Shown here in pieces: positions 53,763 through 62,988 of a stretch of DNA of 64,000 nucleotides. The stretch is from Rhizobium sp. TH135 (GTDB lineage: Bacteria > Pseudomonadota > Alphaproteobacteria > Rhizobiales > Rhizobiaceae): positions 186,001 through 250,000 of the forward strand of contig NZ_PKRP01000007.1 in assembly GCF_002855515.1 (NCBI RefSeq), in the 5' to 3' direction. Both the position numbers and the translations under genes were made by a program. Under the pieces are notes generated by a model that made no database searches, was not told the origin of the DNA, and saw only the letters and a program-made list of their open reading frames with translations. Every line of letters starts with the position of its first letter. Within the stretch, counting starts at the first letter, position 1.

Positions 53763-55280
53763 TCAATTCTCAATCGCGACAAAGCGGAAGCTTGTTTCTC
53801 CCAGGCTGATAACGTCGCCGGAGAGCAGTTCCGCCTTCGCAACTCTTTGGCCATTCACGACGACGCCATTCACCGTGTCCAGATCGGTGATGACGGGAGA
53901 CTGGCCGGGGAGTATGTGAAACACCGCGTGGTGGCGGTGTACGCTGTCATCTTCAAGTTGAAAATCATTCTCGGAATGCCGTCCAATGGTGATGTTTCGC
54001 TCTCGGATCTCGAATCGCAAATCACTGCCGTCCATCGATTCAAAAAAGCCGAAGGGTTCGCCGGACGCGAGCAACGGACTGGGATTTTCATCCGCTCGCA
54101 TCGGCTGTGTGTAGAAAGTTTCATGGTTGTCGGCTCCATCTCCGACCGCAACAATATCCGGCTTGGCAGCCTGTTTGGCATTGCGGAGCACCAGGATAGC
54201 CAAGATTCCGACGATAAAAAGCGGAATGCCCAGCAACAGGATCCACGCAAAAGTCTCATTGTCCGCAGCCCAATCACGACTTCCGGGCAAGATCGGGTCA
54301 AAGGCAGCATATATTTCGGCGATGAGAGGACGCGGTTCGGGTGGAGGCGGAACTGGCGCAGCCTTTATCGGCGCCCGCTCTGGGGCTGGCTGTGGCGCAA
54401 CGAAGGCATTCGCTTTTTCTCCCTCGATGGTCGCTCCATCCACAAGGGCCAAACGGGGCGCAATCGTCATTTCGCCGGATAGAGTGCCGAGAGGTGCCGT
54501 GATTTGGCCGCCGTTCGTCAGATATCGAGTGAAGTTGGCGATGAATTCAGCCGGAAGGTCCTGGTTTCCGACGCTGGAAACAAACGGGCCGTCTGTTTCG
54601 GATGCAAGTCGTTCAACCTCTTGAAGATATACGGTCTCGGAGCGTTTCTCAGCGATGCCTATTCCATAGATGACAACGCCCGCCTCTTTCGCATGCTTGA
54701 CGACATCTTCGCGGCTGTAGGCTGTGTCTTCCGCCTTGCCGTCGGAAATCAACACAAGTGCACGCCGTTCGGCTGGGACCTTTTTGAGAATATCAATTGC
54801 TTTTATCGCGGTGAAATAGAAGGCCGTCGCCGCGCCGTCAGCCTTCACGCTTGCAAAACGGCTGTCAAAATCCGCATAGGGATCTCCTGGCGATATGATG
54901 ACGCGGAGATCTTCGGCAAATGTTCCCACTGCCATAATGTTTCGTGCATTGGCCTGTGCATAGAGGCTTTTGACGAGGGCGATACTGCGCTTCACTGTGG
55001 CGGAACGGGCAGGATTGGACCTGTCGATCAGGAAGAACCAAGCTGCCTTTCCGTCACCATCTTCAAAGGAGTTGAAGGTTGAGTCAGCCAGCGGCTTGTC
55101 ACCGGCCAGGATTGTCGCTTTTTTCACCTGTACCGGGTTGAGGAGGCGAACGTCGCAACTCGCTCTGGGATCCGTTTTTTCTCCCGTGACCGTACACGTG
55201 GAAACAACGCCTTGATCAGCGCCATAGGCGACGCCCGACAGGATGAACGCGGCAGCAAATACAGACAAGCTTAGACGCAT
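53763..55280 (-). CDS. VWA-TM-FHA membrane protein
   Basis: 505 aa. A signal peptide (cleaved near residue 20, GVAYG-AD) leads to a periplasmic von Willebrand A domain (~78-255). Its MIDAS begins at D86 as DRSNP, where DxSxS is expected, so metal binding may be altered. A proline-rich segment (297-317), a helix at 344-365, and a cytoplasmic FHA domain (~425-505: ITIGRHSENDFQLEDDS, then HRHHAVFHI and NGVVVNG) follow. The FHA motif has SVHRHH in place of SxxRxH-type SVSRRH. It connects an outside adhesion-type domain to an inside phosphothreonine reader. 96 bp separate it from the kinase stop. Confidence 0.88.
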   Translation of the reverse strand: MRLSLSVFAAAFILSGVAYGADQGVVSTCTVTGEKTDPRASCDVRLLNPVQVKKATILAGDKPLADSTFNSFEDGDGKAAWFFLIDRSNPARSATVKRSIALVKSLYAQANARNIMAVGTFAEDLRVIISPGDPYADFDSRFASVKADGAATAFYFTAIKAIDILKKVPAERRALVLISDGKAEDTAYSREDVVKHAKEAGVVIYGIGIAEKRSETVYLQEVERLASETDGPFVSSVGNQDLPAEFIANFTRYLTNGGQITAPLGTLSGEMTIAPRLALVDGATIEGEKANAFVAPQPAPERAPIKAAPVPPPPEPRPLIAEIYAAFDPILPGSRDWAADNETFAWILLLGIPLFIVGILAILVLRNAKQAAKPDIVAVGDGADNHETFYTQPMRADENPSPLLASGEPFGFFESMDGSDLRFEIRERNITIGRHSENDFQLEDDSVHRHHAVFHILPGQSPVITDLDTVNGVVVNGQRVAKAELLSGDVISLGETSFRFVAIEN

Positions 55281-55375
55281 ACAAGGGCCCCCATACCCGA
55301 ACTATTCCGCTTCTTACCCCGCGAAAACACTAGAGGCATCAACCCGTGGTGTAAAGGAACAGGAAAGGGCAATAT

Positions 55376-57679
55376 TCAGCTTCCGCTTTCGTCACGATCC
55401 GGAAAGATGCGGTGAATTCGAAAACTCGGCCGATTGGTGTCAAGATCTGTCGTTCTTCCGGCAACAATAATGGATCCGTCGTCCATCAGTGAGAGGGTCC
55501 GAGACATAGTTTCCGAACTGTCGGTGCCGGTACTCTCCCACACGGTGGTTCTGAGGTCTGGAGAGAGCTTGACGATCCAAGCGGAAGAATACTCAATTCC
55601 CGCAGAATCGCTTGATCCGGCAGCATAAACATAGCCACCTGAGTCGGTGGCAATGCTTGCGAGGCGGTCTTGGCCTTGTTTAGCCAGCACTTTTGGCGGC
55701 ATCTTGTTGTCTGGAGTCAGGCGCAGGATGATGCCATCTGCCGTGCTTGTGCCAAAGCTTGTGGTTTCGCCCGCGAGCAAAATGTCGCCATTCGCCCCCA
55801 CCGTCATTCCATTGATGCGATCGACACCGCTCCCGCCCGGCTGGCGGTCGAGAAGTACAGCTCCGTCTGACGAAAGTCGTATGATCCAGAAATTGGGATC
55901 AGAACCGGCCAGATCCCCGGTCTGGCCCGCGGCCACCAACCCTCCCCCTACGGTCTCGACCACACTCGTGAACATCCCACCGTCGGGGTGGTCAAAATTA
56001 CGATCGTCGATGAGTTCTCCCTGTGGGGATATCTCAAGCATCCATCCTTGGGGCAGGCTGTTGATGTTCTTGGTCGTCGTGCCGACGCTGACAAAGTTTC
56101 CGGATGCACGTTGTACGACAGACAATAGACGGTCTGAACCGGGCCCACCGAAACGGCGGGCCCATGCGACCTCACCCTTTGGCGTGAAACGCGCGACGAT
56201 CGCATCAGATCGTGTATCCCCTGATGCGGTTGCTTCGCCTACCGCGATCACGCTCCCGTCCGCCAATTGTGTGACAGCGTGGAAGACATCCTCACCGGTC
56301 TCACCAAATGCGGCCGTCCAGACAGTTTTGCCGCTTCTGGACAGGCGATACACGACCGCCTGCTGCTTGAGCGGCGTATCGAAAACTTCGTAGCCTGCCA
56401 CGGTGATGAGATTATCCCGCGTTGCAGATGCCAGAGCTTCACCCTTGCGACCGTCTCCGAGGGTCACATCCCAAGCGGAAGACAATGCGGCCACGTTTTG
56501 GCGCGCCTGGTCAATGTTCGGACTGTCAGGATAGTCCCTGATGAAGGAGGCATAGGTGCTCTCATTGTCAAGCACCGAGGCCGTATCCCATGCCTGGGCT
56601 TCCTCCGCATGGAGATGTCCCTGGTAGAGCAAGTATCCGGCGCCTGCGGCAATCATCACAACCACGGCCGAAACGTATGCGACCAAGTGTGAGCCCCTAG
56701 GCTTTGCTGGCTTTGACGTTGAAAGGCCACCTCGATCCGGTTTTGTTTGCGTCGAGGTCTCAACATGCGAGATGGCCGGCTCGGCGGAGATAGCCCCCCC
56801 CATCAGATCCTTGCGCCACGCCTGGATACTTTGCGGGCGAGACTTTGTCTGGGGGGCGAGGCCCTTCTGGATGGCGGCAAGATATTCACTGCTGTAGCCT
56901 TCGCCCCCCATCGCCTCAAGCGACGTCATTGGATCGGGCTCACCGTTGTTTATCGCGTCCAGCCGCGCCATCGCATCAGGTGGCTTCTTGCCGGCAATAC
57001 AGCGATACAAGGTGGCAGAAAGCGCATAAATATCCGTCCAGGGGCCTTGGCGCCCCTCCGAGTAATATTGTTCGGGTGCCGAATAGCCGTCCTTGACAAC
57101 GAGATTGAGAGTCTTGCTGTGCTGTCCAAGTGTCAGGCGCGCAGCACCGAAATCTAGAAGGAGAGCTTCGCCTGACGGCCGGATGTAGATGTTGTCCGGC
57201 GCTATGTCACGATGTGCGATGTTCTCTCGATGCACCGATGACAGAGCGTCGAGAATGGGCTGGAGGATCGTGTCGAGTTGTGCCTGGCTCGGCCGGCCGG
57301 GAAGCGTCTTCAGCCACGCGTCAAGGGACTGGCCTCTGACAAACTCAAGCACCATGTAAGCGGTATTGTTCTCTTCCTTGAGTATCTGCAGGACCTGGAC
57401 GATGCCGGGATGTCGGAACTTGGCGAGAGTGGTCGCTTCGTCCATGAATTTGCCCAGTGCCCACTTGTAATCAACTTCGCTTTGAGGGGTGGCCGGGGTC
57501 ACGGCCGTCCCCTCGCGCATTACGAAATCGCGGGGATAGCACTCCTTGATGGCAACCTGGCGCTGCAACTCGGTATCATAGGCCAGATAGGTGATGCCGA
57601 AGCCCCCTTGGCCTATCACCTTCTCGATCCGGTACTGCCGCAGCATCGTGTTTGCTGGCAGCGTGTTTTTGTATTCCAT
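55376..57679 (-). CDS. Membrane Ser/Thr protein kinase with extracytoplasmic beta-propeller
   Basis: 767 aa from ATG 57679. Kinase domain (~14-290): G loop GQGGFG, K45 in VAIKE, catalytic HRDIAPDN (D158), DFG at 176-178 and APEQY. HRDIAPDN lacks the usual lysine of HRDLKPxN, a variant shared by a proteobacterial kinase group. A single helix at 331-352 leads to ~415 outer residues: a short helical part (360-400), then about six repeats of the pattern hydrophobic strand-xxGGxLVAAGxT-...-WI.RLSPDG, a beta-propeller. No PASTA repeats. It is the head of the minus operon and divergent from the protease gene, and should be the sensor that phosphorylates FHA-partner proteins. Confidence 0.92.
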   Translation of the reverse strand: MEYKNTLPANTMLRQYRIEKVIGQGGFGITYLAYDTELQRQVAIKECYPRDFVMREGTAVTPATPQSEVDYKWALGKFMDEATTLAKFRHPGIVQVLQILKEENNTAYMVLEFVRGQSLDAWLKTLPGRPSQAQLDTILQPILDALSSVHRENIAHRDIAPDNIYIRPSGEALLLDFGAARLTLGQHSKTLNLVVKDGYSAPEQYYSEGRQGPWTDIYALSATLYRCIAGKKPPDAMARLDAINNGEPDPMTSLEAMGGEGYSSEYLAAIQKGLAPQTKSRPQSIQAWRKDLMGGAISAEPAISHVETSTQTKPDRGGLSTSKPAKPRGSHLVAYVSAVVVMIAAGAGYLLYQGHLHAEEAQAWDTASVLDNESTYASFIRDYPDSPNIDQARQNVAALSSAWDVTLGDGRKGEALASATRDNLITVAGYEVFDTPLKQQAVVYRLSRSGKTVWTAAFGETGEDVFHAVTQLADGSVIAVGEATASGDTRSDAIVARFTPKGEVAWARRFGGPGSDRLLSVVQRASGNFVSVGTTTKNINSLPQGWMLEISPQGELIDDRNFDHPDGGMFTSVVETVGGGLVAAGQTGDLAGSDPNFWIIRLSSDGAVLLDRQPGGSGVDRINGMTVGANGDILLAGETTSFGTSTADGIILRLTPDNKMPPKVLAKQGQDRLASIATDSGGYVYAAGSSDSAGIEYSSAWIVKLSPDLRTTVWESTGTDSSETMSRTLSLMDDGSIIVAGRTTDLDTNRPSFRIHRIFPDRDESGS

Positions 57680-57847
57680 CGATCCCAACCCAGATGGCCC
57701 GCAACAAATGATAGAAGCACGCCGGCAAAGAAATCAAGGATGGCAGATGAAACCTTGTTGTGTCGGTACCGCGTTTTAAAGCATAAATTGGATGCTGCGC
57801 GGGGGCGTTGTGGCTAAAAACCGTCGTAATGACGTCAGGGGGGCATC
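57680..57847. promoter_or_regulatory. Divergent promoter between the two operons of the FHA island
   Basis: This 168-bp gap separates the kinase start (minus) from the protease-FHA start (plus) and must contain both promoters. A GGGGGG ribosome site lies just before TTG 57848. No clear operator was recognised. Confidence 0.5.
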
Positions 57848-59536
57848 TTGGCGCAAAATATCTGGCAGAGATTTGCGGCAATCGGACCAGCATGTTTTCT
57901 GCTGGGGGCCTTCCTGAGTTTCTTGCTCGGCATCATTCTCTTCGTTGCCGCCCTGCAGGACAAGGATGTCGAAAGCGGTGTGTTTCGCATTCTGAATCTG
58001 GGCGGGCCTGGATCGAGACCACAAAGCTCGGGCACCGGCTTCAAAATTGCGGCCCCTGGCGCGGTGGTGACGAACTATCACGTGATCGCTGGTGCCGAAT
58101 CGCTCCGGATCCTCCATGGGGTGGACGGTGCAATGAAAGCCATGCAGGCAAAGGTCGTCTGGTTCGACAGGGACCGCGACCTGGCAATTCTGTCCTCTGA
58201 GGATGCACTGCCAGGTGCGGTCTTAACCTTGGCTGACATCAGCGAAGGCGATCTCTTGAAGAAAGATGATGTCGAAGCGGTTGGTTTTCCGGGCGCCGCC
58301 GACGATCTCGCGAGGGTTTCTTCGGTTTCGGAAGTCGCGGAGGCAAGTTATCTTGATGCAACTGTGTCGACAGGGACAGTGCAGCGCCAAGTGGCAAGTG
58401 CCGTTCGCCTGACAATTCAGCATAGTGCAAACGTCAATCCTGGAAACAGTGGCGGGCCTCTGTTTGACGCGTGCCAGCGGGTTATTGGTGTGAATACGTT
58501 GAGCATGACCGCGACGATGCGGACCGGTGATATGGTCCGCGCCCTCGAGACAGGTATCGTAAGCTTTCAGACACCTGGAGCTTTGGAAAGTGCGGTGCAC
58601 ATTCGGGAGATCATCAACGGCCTCCGCAATACTGAAATTACCCCGATGCTTTCTTCAGGGCGCTGCCACTTTGGGATCGATCGATCGGAATTGACAGGGA
58701 TAGGCCTCTCCTTTGTGCTGTCTTTCGCCGGATCGGCATTGGCCGGTTTTTCGGCGATGGCTGCGCGGGAAAGGCCTTGGCGCCGCCATTCCGCTCCGCC
58801 TTCGGACCTGGTTGCCGTCGATGATCCGACTTCGCACACTGAGATTGCTTCCGAGGAATGGGCCGAATTTGTTGAATTCGTTCCCGAGGGCACGTCCGCA
58901 CCCTATGTGGTGTCGACGGTTGGCGCGGCGTTCGAAGAACGAGGTTTCACCATCGGCCGCCGAGGAGGTGGCGCCAATATCCTGCTGGATGACCCGGCTG
59001 TCTCGCGCAGGCACGCAATTTTGCGAAGACACCCCAATGGCGGACTCGTCATCAGCGATCTGGGATCGACAAATGGTACGCTTGTTGATGGTGCCGTGGC
59101 GGCAGGCGAACAATCACGTCCAATCCGAAACGGTTCCCAAATCGCGTTCGGGGCCAGCCGATTCACGGTCTATACCAATAGCAGGTCTCAAAAATCGCCT
59201 TCCGTTTTCTGGCTGCTGTCCGGGTTCGATGCACGGGGCCACCTGTTCCAGCATGAGTTTTCCGTTTCGGGGCCGATGCCTATCTCCGAGATGCCTTTTG
59301 TTCTGGTGCGTATCGGGCGCTCTGACGAGAACGATGTCGTCATTGATGATACCTCCGTTTCTCGGCGTCACGCTCAGCTTGTCATGCGAAATGGACAAGT
59401 CTTTCTTGAAGATCTGCAGTCATCGAACGGCACTTTTGTTGAAGGTCGCAAAGTTGCTTCAGGATTCGTGCGGGTTGTGCCGGGTCAGAAATTGCAATTC
59501 GGCGGAATATCTGCATCACTATCTCTGGCGTCCTGA
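57848..59536 (+). CDS. Periplasmic trypsin-like protease fused to two cytoplasmic FHA domains
   Basis: 562 aa. TTG 57848 is supported by a strong GGGGGG four bases upstream. A helix at ~12-35 places residues 40-280 in the periplasm: a DegP/HtrA-like chymotrypsin-fold protease with H78 (TNYHVI), D111 (RDRDLAIL) and S201 (NPGNSGGPLF), so the triad is complete. No PDZ domain is seen. A second helix (282-304) returns to the cytoplasm, where FHA1 (~355-440: FTIGRRGGG, VSRRHAIL, STNGTLVDG) and FHA2 (~465-560: VRIGRSDENDVVIDD, VSRRHAQL, SSNGTFVEG) lie, both with intact phosphothreonine-binding residues. It probably links periplasmic proteolysis to the kinase's phosphorylation state. Confidence 0.92.
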   Translation: MAQNIWQRFAAIGPACFLLGAFLSFLLGIILFVAALQDKDVESGVFRILNLGGPGSRPQSSGTGFKIAAPGAVVTNYHVIAGAESLRILHGVDGAMKAMQAKVVWFDRDRDLAILSSEDALPGAVLTLADISEGDLLKKDDVEAVGFPGAADDLARVSSVSEVAEASYLDATVSTGTVQRQVASAVRLTIQHSANVNPGNSGGPLFDACQRVIGVNTLSMTATMRTGDMVRALETGIVSFQTPGALESAVHIREIINGLRNTEITPMLSSGRCHFGIDRSELTGIGLSFVLSFAGSALAGFSAMAARERPWRRHSAPPSDLVAVDDPTSHTEIASEEWAEFVEFVPEGTSAPYVVSTVGAAFEERGFTIGRRGGGANILLDDPAVSRRHAILRRHPNGGLVISDLGSTNGTLVDGAVAAGEQSRPIRNGSQIAFGASRFTVYTNSRSQKSPSVFWLLSGFDARGHLFQHEFSVSGPMPISEMPFVLVRIGRSDENDVVIDDTSVSRRHAQLVMRNGQVFLEDLQSSNGTFVEGRKVASGFVRVVPGQKLQFGGISASLSLAS

Positions 59537-59563
59537 GGGGGCGGGTAATTTTTGGGGGTCAAT

Positions 59564-61228
59564 ATGGCAAACAAACTCGGGCTCGGTTCCGTTTCTGTAG
59601 CACTGTCTTTGGCGATGCTCGTGGCATCTCCAGGAGTTCAGCTCGGAACTGGGGCACATTCATTAGCCGGGACCGCCCAGGCTCAGGGTCTCGATGGATT
59701 TTTCAAGCAAGTCGAAAAGAACCTTGGGCTCGACAACAACAAGAACAAAAAACGAAAGAAGAGCAACACGCCGAATATCGGCCTGGACACGGTACTCCAG
59801 GGCGTCGGCATGGGGTTGGTTGCCGGAGGCGTTATCAAGGGCGAAGCAGGACCTCTCATTGTCGGTACGATTCTGGTTGCAGCTCCCGTAGTTTTCCAGA
59901 AAGATATGGAGAGGAAATATGGTCGCGATCAGGGTTGGGCCGGTTGTGTGAGTTGCAACCAGAAGCGGCTCTTGGTTCGTCCTGGTGCCTCTGTGACCAG
60001 CGCCGAGCAGGCAGCGATCACCGCCCGTATCAAGGACGATGTCCGTGACATTCAGGGTGGTTTGGCGCAGCTTGGCTATTATGACAAGAAGATTGATGGC
60101 GACTACGGTCCGGGAACTCGAAAGGCGGTCTCGCTCTTTCAACAATCTCTTTTTGACGAACCGACAGGGAAACTAACTGCGGCACAGCGTCGGGAGCTTT
60201 TCGTCCTCGCGCGTGAAAAGGGGTATGAGCCAACGTCAGGTGTAGCCAAGGCCGCGCTGATGCCGGTGGTGGCTTCGTTGCCGGATCCAGCTCTGGCGGT
60301 TTCCTCTGGCTCACTGCAGAATCTGGCTTTGGCTCCGGCGGTCGCCACCATCAAGGAATTCAAACTTGCTGAATCTCAATTCAATCAGTTTGCCAAAGAC
60401 GCCCTTCAATTTGGCAGTCTCACTGCGGTTAAGGGAGCCCGCCTGCTGCCAGACGGAAAAGTGGAAGTTGTCATGGATACCGGGGCTGTCCTTTCCAACT
60501 CCGTCGGATCGATTGAACTCAAGAAGCATGACCTGTCGGAGAGCTGGATACAGATCCTGATGGCCAATGCTGGCTCCGAAGAGCAAGCAGTGCTGAACAC
60601 AGTAGATAGTTTCGGATCTGCCGCTGAAGCGACAACATGGCTCGACGGGGCATTGAAAAAGCTGGACCTGCTGAAAAAGCTTGTGGGACTGGATGAGACT
60701 GCTCCGGCCGCGACAATGGTCGTCGAAGCAGAAAAGCCTCCACAGATGCCGAATGTAGAAATGGCTAAAGTTGATCCGGGAGCGCCAAATACGGCGTTGG
60801 ATGTCAAAACGCCATCGAGCCCCACTGTGGCAAATCAGCACGCTCAGCCTGTCGGCGATACCACGAAAGTGGCGGTTGCAACAACGTCAGAGGTTAATGC
60901 TCAAGCTAAGTCGATCCCAGCCCAGTGTGGCAGTGACGTATATGTCTCGTTCAATTTTCCAAAAGGGGACAAGTCGATCAACCACTACAACATCATCCCT
61001 CCGGAAGGGACTTTGATGATGGACAATGGCGACTCCACCGCATACTTCACCGGCAATTGCGTACAGGGTCAGTACGGCTACAAATATGTTGTCGTTACGC
61101 ATGATGAAAAGCAGAAAAAGTGGGAATCGTCGGTTCATGAAGGCACGTTCGAACTGGCGAGCCTTGCGGGACAGTGTGAAGTGAACCTGGACGATCCAAA
61201 TGGTTCAGCCACCCTTCAATGCTACTGA
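59564..61228 (+). CDS. Secreted protein with peptidoglycan-binding domain
   Basis: 554 aa from ATG 59564 (a TTG at 59552 is in frame). A signal peptide (to ~40, AGTAQA-QG) is followed by a lysine-rich segment at 61-66, a Gly/Val-rich hydrophobic stretch (~78-112), a CVSC pair at 128-131, and a PG_binding_1 domain (~155-198: VRDIQGGLAQLGYYDKKIDG then YGPGTRKAVSLF). The C-terminal ~300 residues are unassigned. It starts 27 bp after the protease-FHA gene. As a secreted cell-wall-binding partner it could be the ligand or anchor sensed by the kinase propeller, or the substrate of the protease; both are inference. Confidence 0.8.
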   Translation: MANKLGLGSVSVALSLAMLVASPGVQLGTGAHSLAGTAQAQGLDGFFKQVEKNLGLDNNKNKKRKKSNTPNIGLDTVLQGVGMGLVAGGVIKGEAGPLIVGTILVAAPVVFQKDMERKYGRDQGWAGCVSCNQKRLLVRPGASVTSAEQAAITARIKDDVRDIQGGLAQLGYYDKKIDGDYGPGTRKAVSLFQQSLFDEPTGKLTAAQRRELFVLAREKGYEPTSGVAKAALMPVVASLPDPALAVSSGSLQNLALAPAVATIKEFKLAESQFNQFAKDALQFGSLTAVKGARLLPDGKVEVVMDTGAVLSNSVGSIELKKHDLSESWIQILMANAGSEEQAVLNTVDSFGSAAEATTWLDGALKKLDLLKKLVGLDETAPAATMVVEAEKPPQMPNVEMAKVDPGAPNTALDVKTPSSPTVANQHAQPVGDTTKVAVATTSEVNAQAKSIPAQCGSDVYVSFNFPKGDKSINHYNIIPPEGTLMMDNGDSTAYFTGNCVQGQYGYKYVVVTHDEKQKKWESSVHEGTFELASLAGQCEVNLDDPNGSATLQCY

Positions 61229-61277
61229 ACCGATCCAATGATAAGGGACCGAACGGGCGAACAGGCGCAGTGAAGTC

Positions 61278-61964
61278 ATGACGCAACGCAAAAGAAGGGC
61301 GGCGGTTTCGAAGTCGGGCGTCGGCGCGAAATTCGATATTCCGGAAGGTCGTTTCCGCACGCTCATGGAAAACGTCGCGGGAGACATCGGCCGATATTGG
61401 CGTCATCTTGTCGAGACACCAATCCAGGCTATCGTAGGTTTTGTTGCGTTCTTGGCCAGTATTGCATCCATCATCGAGATGTTGACCAAGGATTCCGATT
61501 CCAGGTCTTCTGGAAGCGGAAGCATGCTTGACGGCGTCGAAGCTTTGCTTTCGGCTTCGGTTCCCATGAAGGTACTGACGAGTCTGGTCTTTTCGTGTTC
61601 GATCGGATGGACTTGCGCTGTCGTCTCGTCATGGCTGACCAGTCGCAAAAGTGATGGGTCCACCGTTGTTGCGGTGGCGCTGGCGATCTTTTCTGGTGCG
61701 TTCGTGAGTGCCTGGTCTACGAGTTTCCTGCTCAAGACGGATATCAACCGCGTCGGGCTTCAGACCGATATGACACTAATCCTGGTCACGTTCTGCATTT
61801 GCGCTGCAACTCTCGTCGCCAAGACCAAGTATCGACTCACCCACGAAAGTGCTCTGGACGTCATCGAACAACGAGCCACAACTCTTGTTTTATTCACACT
61901 GGCTGCCGTCGGGGTTACTCTAGTTTCTCTCGCGGACGTGATCGCATCGAAGGCTGGTCAATGA
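61278..61964 (+). CDS. Multi-pass membrane protein of unknown function
   Basis: 228 aa, not recognised. A basic N-terminus of about 45 residues precedes four to five membrane helices (around 50-70, 98-120, 126-148, 160-178 and 198-220). No catalytic motif is visible. It ends in an ATGA overlap with the RDD-FHA gene, so the two probably work together. The basic, cytoplasmic N-terminus contains several Ser/Thr residues that could be phosphorylated. Confidence 0.75.
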   Translation: MTQRKRRAAVSKSGVGAKFDIPEGRFRTLMENVAGDIGRYWRHLVETPIQAIVGFVAFLASIASIIEMLTKDSDSRSSGSGSMLDGVEALLSASVPMKVLTSLVFSCSIGWTCAVVSSWLTSRKSDGSTVVAVALAIFSGAFVSAWSTSFLLKTDINRVGLQTDMTLILVTFCICAATLVAKTKYRLTHESALDVIEQRATTLVLFTLAAVGVTLVSLADVIASKAGQ

Positions 61965-62782
61965 GCTATCAGGAAAAATCGCTGGCGAAGCTTTCGCTTG
62001 CTGCAATGTTCCTGGACTTGCTGATCTGTGTGTCCGTATGGCAGTCCCTGCGGGCAACTGCAGGAGACATCGTACTCCAATCCGTTGCGCTGACCGGAAT
62101 CGTCTTGTTCTTGGCTGTCTGCGCGCTTTATGTATTCCTGTTCGAGGTGCTGCTCAACGGTCGGTCGATTGGACGCGTGTGCCTTGGATTGTCCGTCGCA
62201 CCCTGTGGAGGTGGAGAGAGACTATCGTTCGGCCAGCGAATAAGACGCTTTTTGGCGATTGTATCTGGGTTCGGATTGCGTTCGCTGAACCCAAACAGGC
62301 TTCCGTCCCACAATTGCTCCGAATGGATCATTTTCCGTTCTGATCTTGCCGGGGTCGCTCCGACGCGGTCGAAGTCCACACAAGGCAAAGTCTCCGTGCG
62401 CGCCCCCGAGAAGTCTGCATCTGTTACGACATCGACAGGCGGGCGGCTAGTTGTTCGTGTTGTGGCCGGGCCGCACGTGGGAACGGCAGTGCGCCTCACC
62501 GATGCTTCTACATTTGCTGTGGATGGAATATTCAAAATTGGCCGCCTCGCTGGGTGGGGTGATCTGGCTTTGTCCCGCGACAAAAAGGTTTCACAGAGGC
62601 ATTGCCGCTTGAAGTACAAGTCGGGCCAAGTATACGTCGCAGATGGCGCGAACTCGACCAACCCCTCCAGTAATGGGACATACGTGGGCGGACAACGCAT
62701 TGGGACTCGGGAATTTGTGCCGTTGTCACTCGGAAAAGAGCTCCAACTAGGCGACAGCAGACTGGTCGTAATTGCTGAATGA
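61961..62782 (+). CDS. RDD-like membrane protein with C-terminal FHA domain
   Basis: 273 aa. Two helices (~7-28 and 41-65) with the pattern LLICVSVWQSL... and LNGRSIGRVCLGLSVAPC resemble the RDD family core (Gly-x-Ser-x-Gly-Arg then GLSV). A flexible Ser/Thr-rich linker (~135-160) leads to a cytoplasmic FHA domain (~165-273): FKIGRLAGWGDLALS, VSQRHCRLKYKSG and SSNGTYVGGQ, intact. It is the last gene of the rightward operon and gives the island its fourth FHA protein. Confidence 0.85.
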   Translation: MSYQEKSLAKLSLAAMFLDLLICVSVWQSLRATAGDIVLQSVALTGIVLFLAVCALYVFLFEVLLNGRSIGRVCLGLSVAPCGGGERLSFGQRIRRFLAIVSGFGLRSLNPNRLPSHNCSEWIIFRSDLAGVAPTRSKSTQGKVSVRAPEKSASVTTSTGGRLVVRVVAGPHVGTAVRLTDASTFAVDGIFKIGRLAGWGDLALSRDKKVSQRHCRLKYKSGQVYVADGANSTNPSSNGTYVGGQRIGTREFVPLSLGKELQLGDSRLVVIAE

Positions 62783-62988
62783 GCAAAACCTCTGGGCGAT
62801 CGGGCGTATGATGCCTGAGCTCAATCAACAGAGCATTTGCAAAAGACCGCAGGGTTACATGCAACGGGCCTCTCGTCAGACCATGAAGACAACTCGCTCA
62901 TGTGAAGGTCGCGTTGCCGCAGGAGTCACTGACCTGAGACCCGACTTGCCTCCAATTTTCGGGAGAGTGTTGGGTTTTCAATCTGGCC

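Noticed and set aside
52403-62782. Type VI secretion regulatory locus
   Set aside because: Kinase, PP2C and FHA genes recall PpkA/PppA/Fha, but no Tss, Hcp, VgrG or ClpV gene is present in or next to the island within the window.
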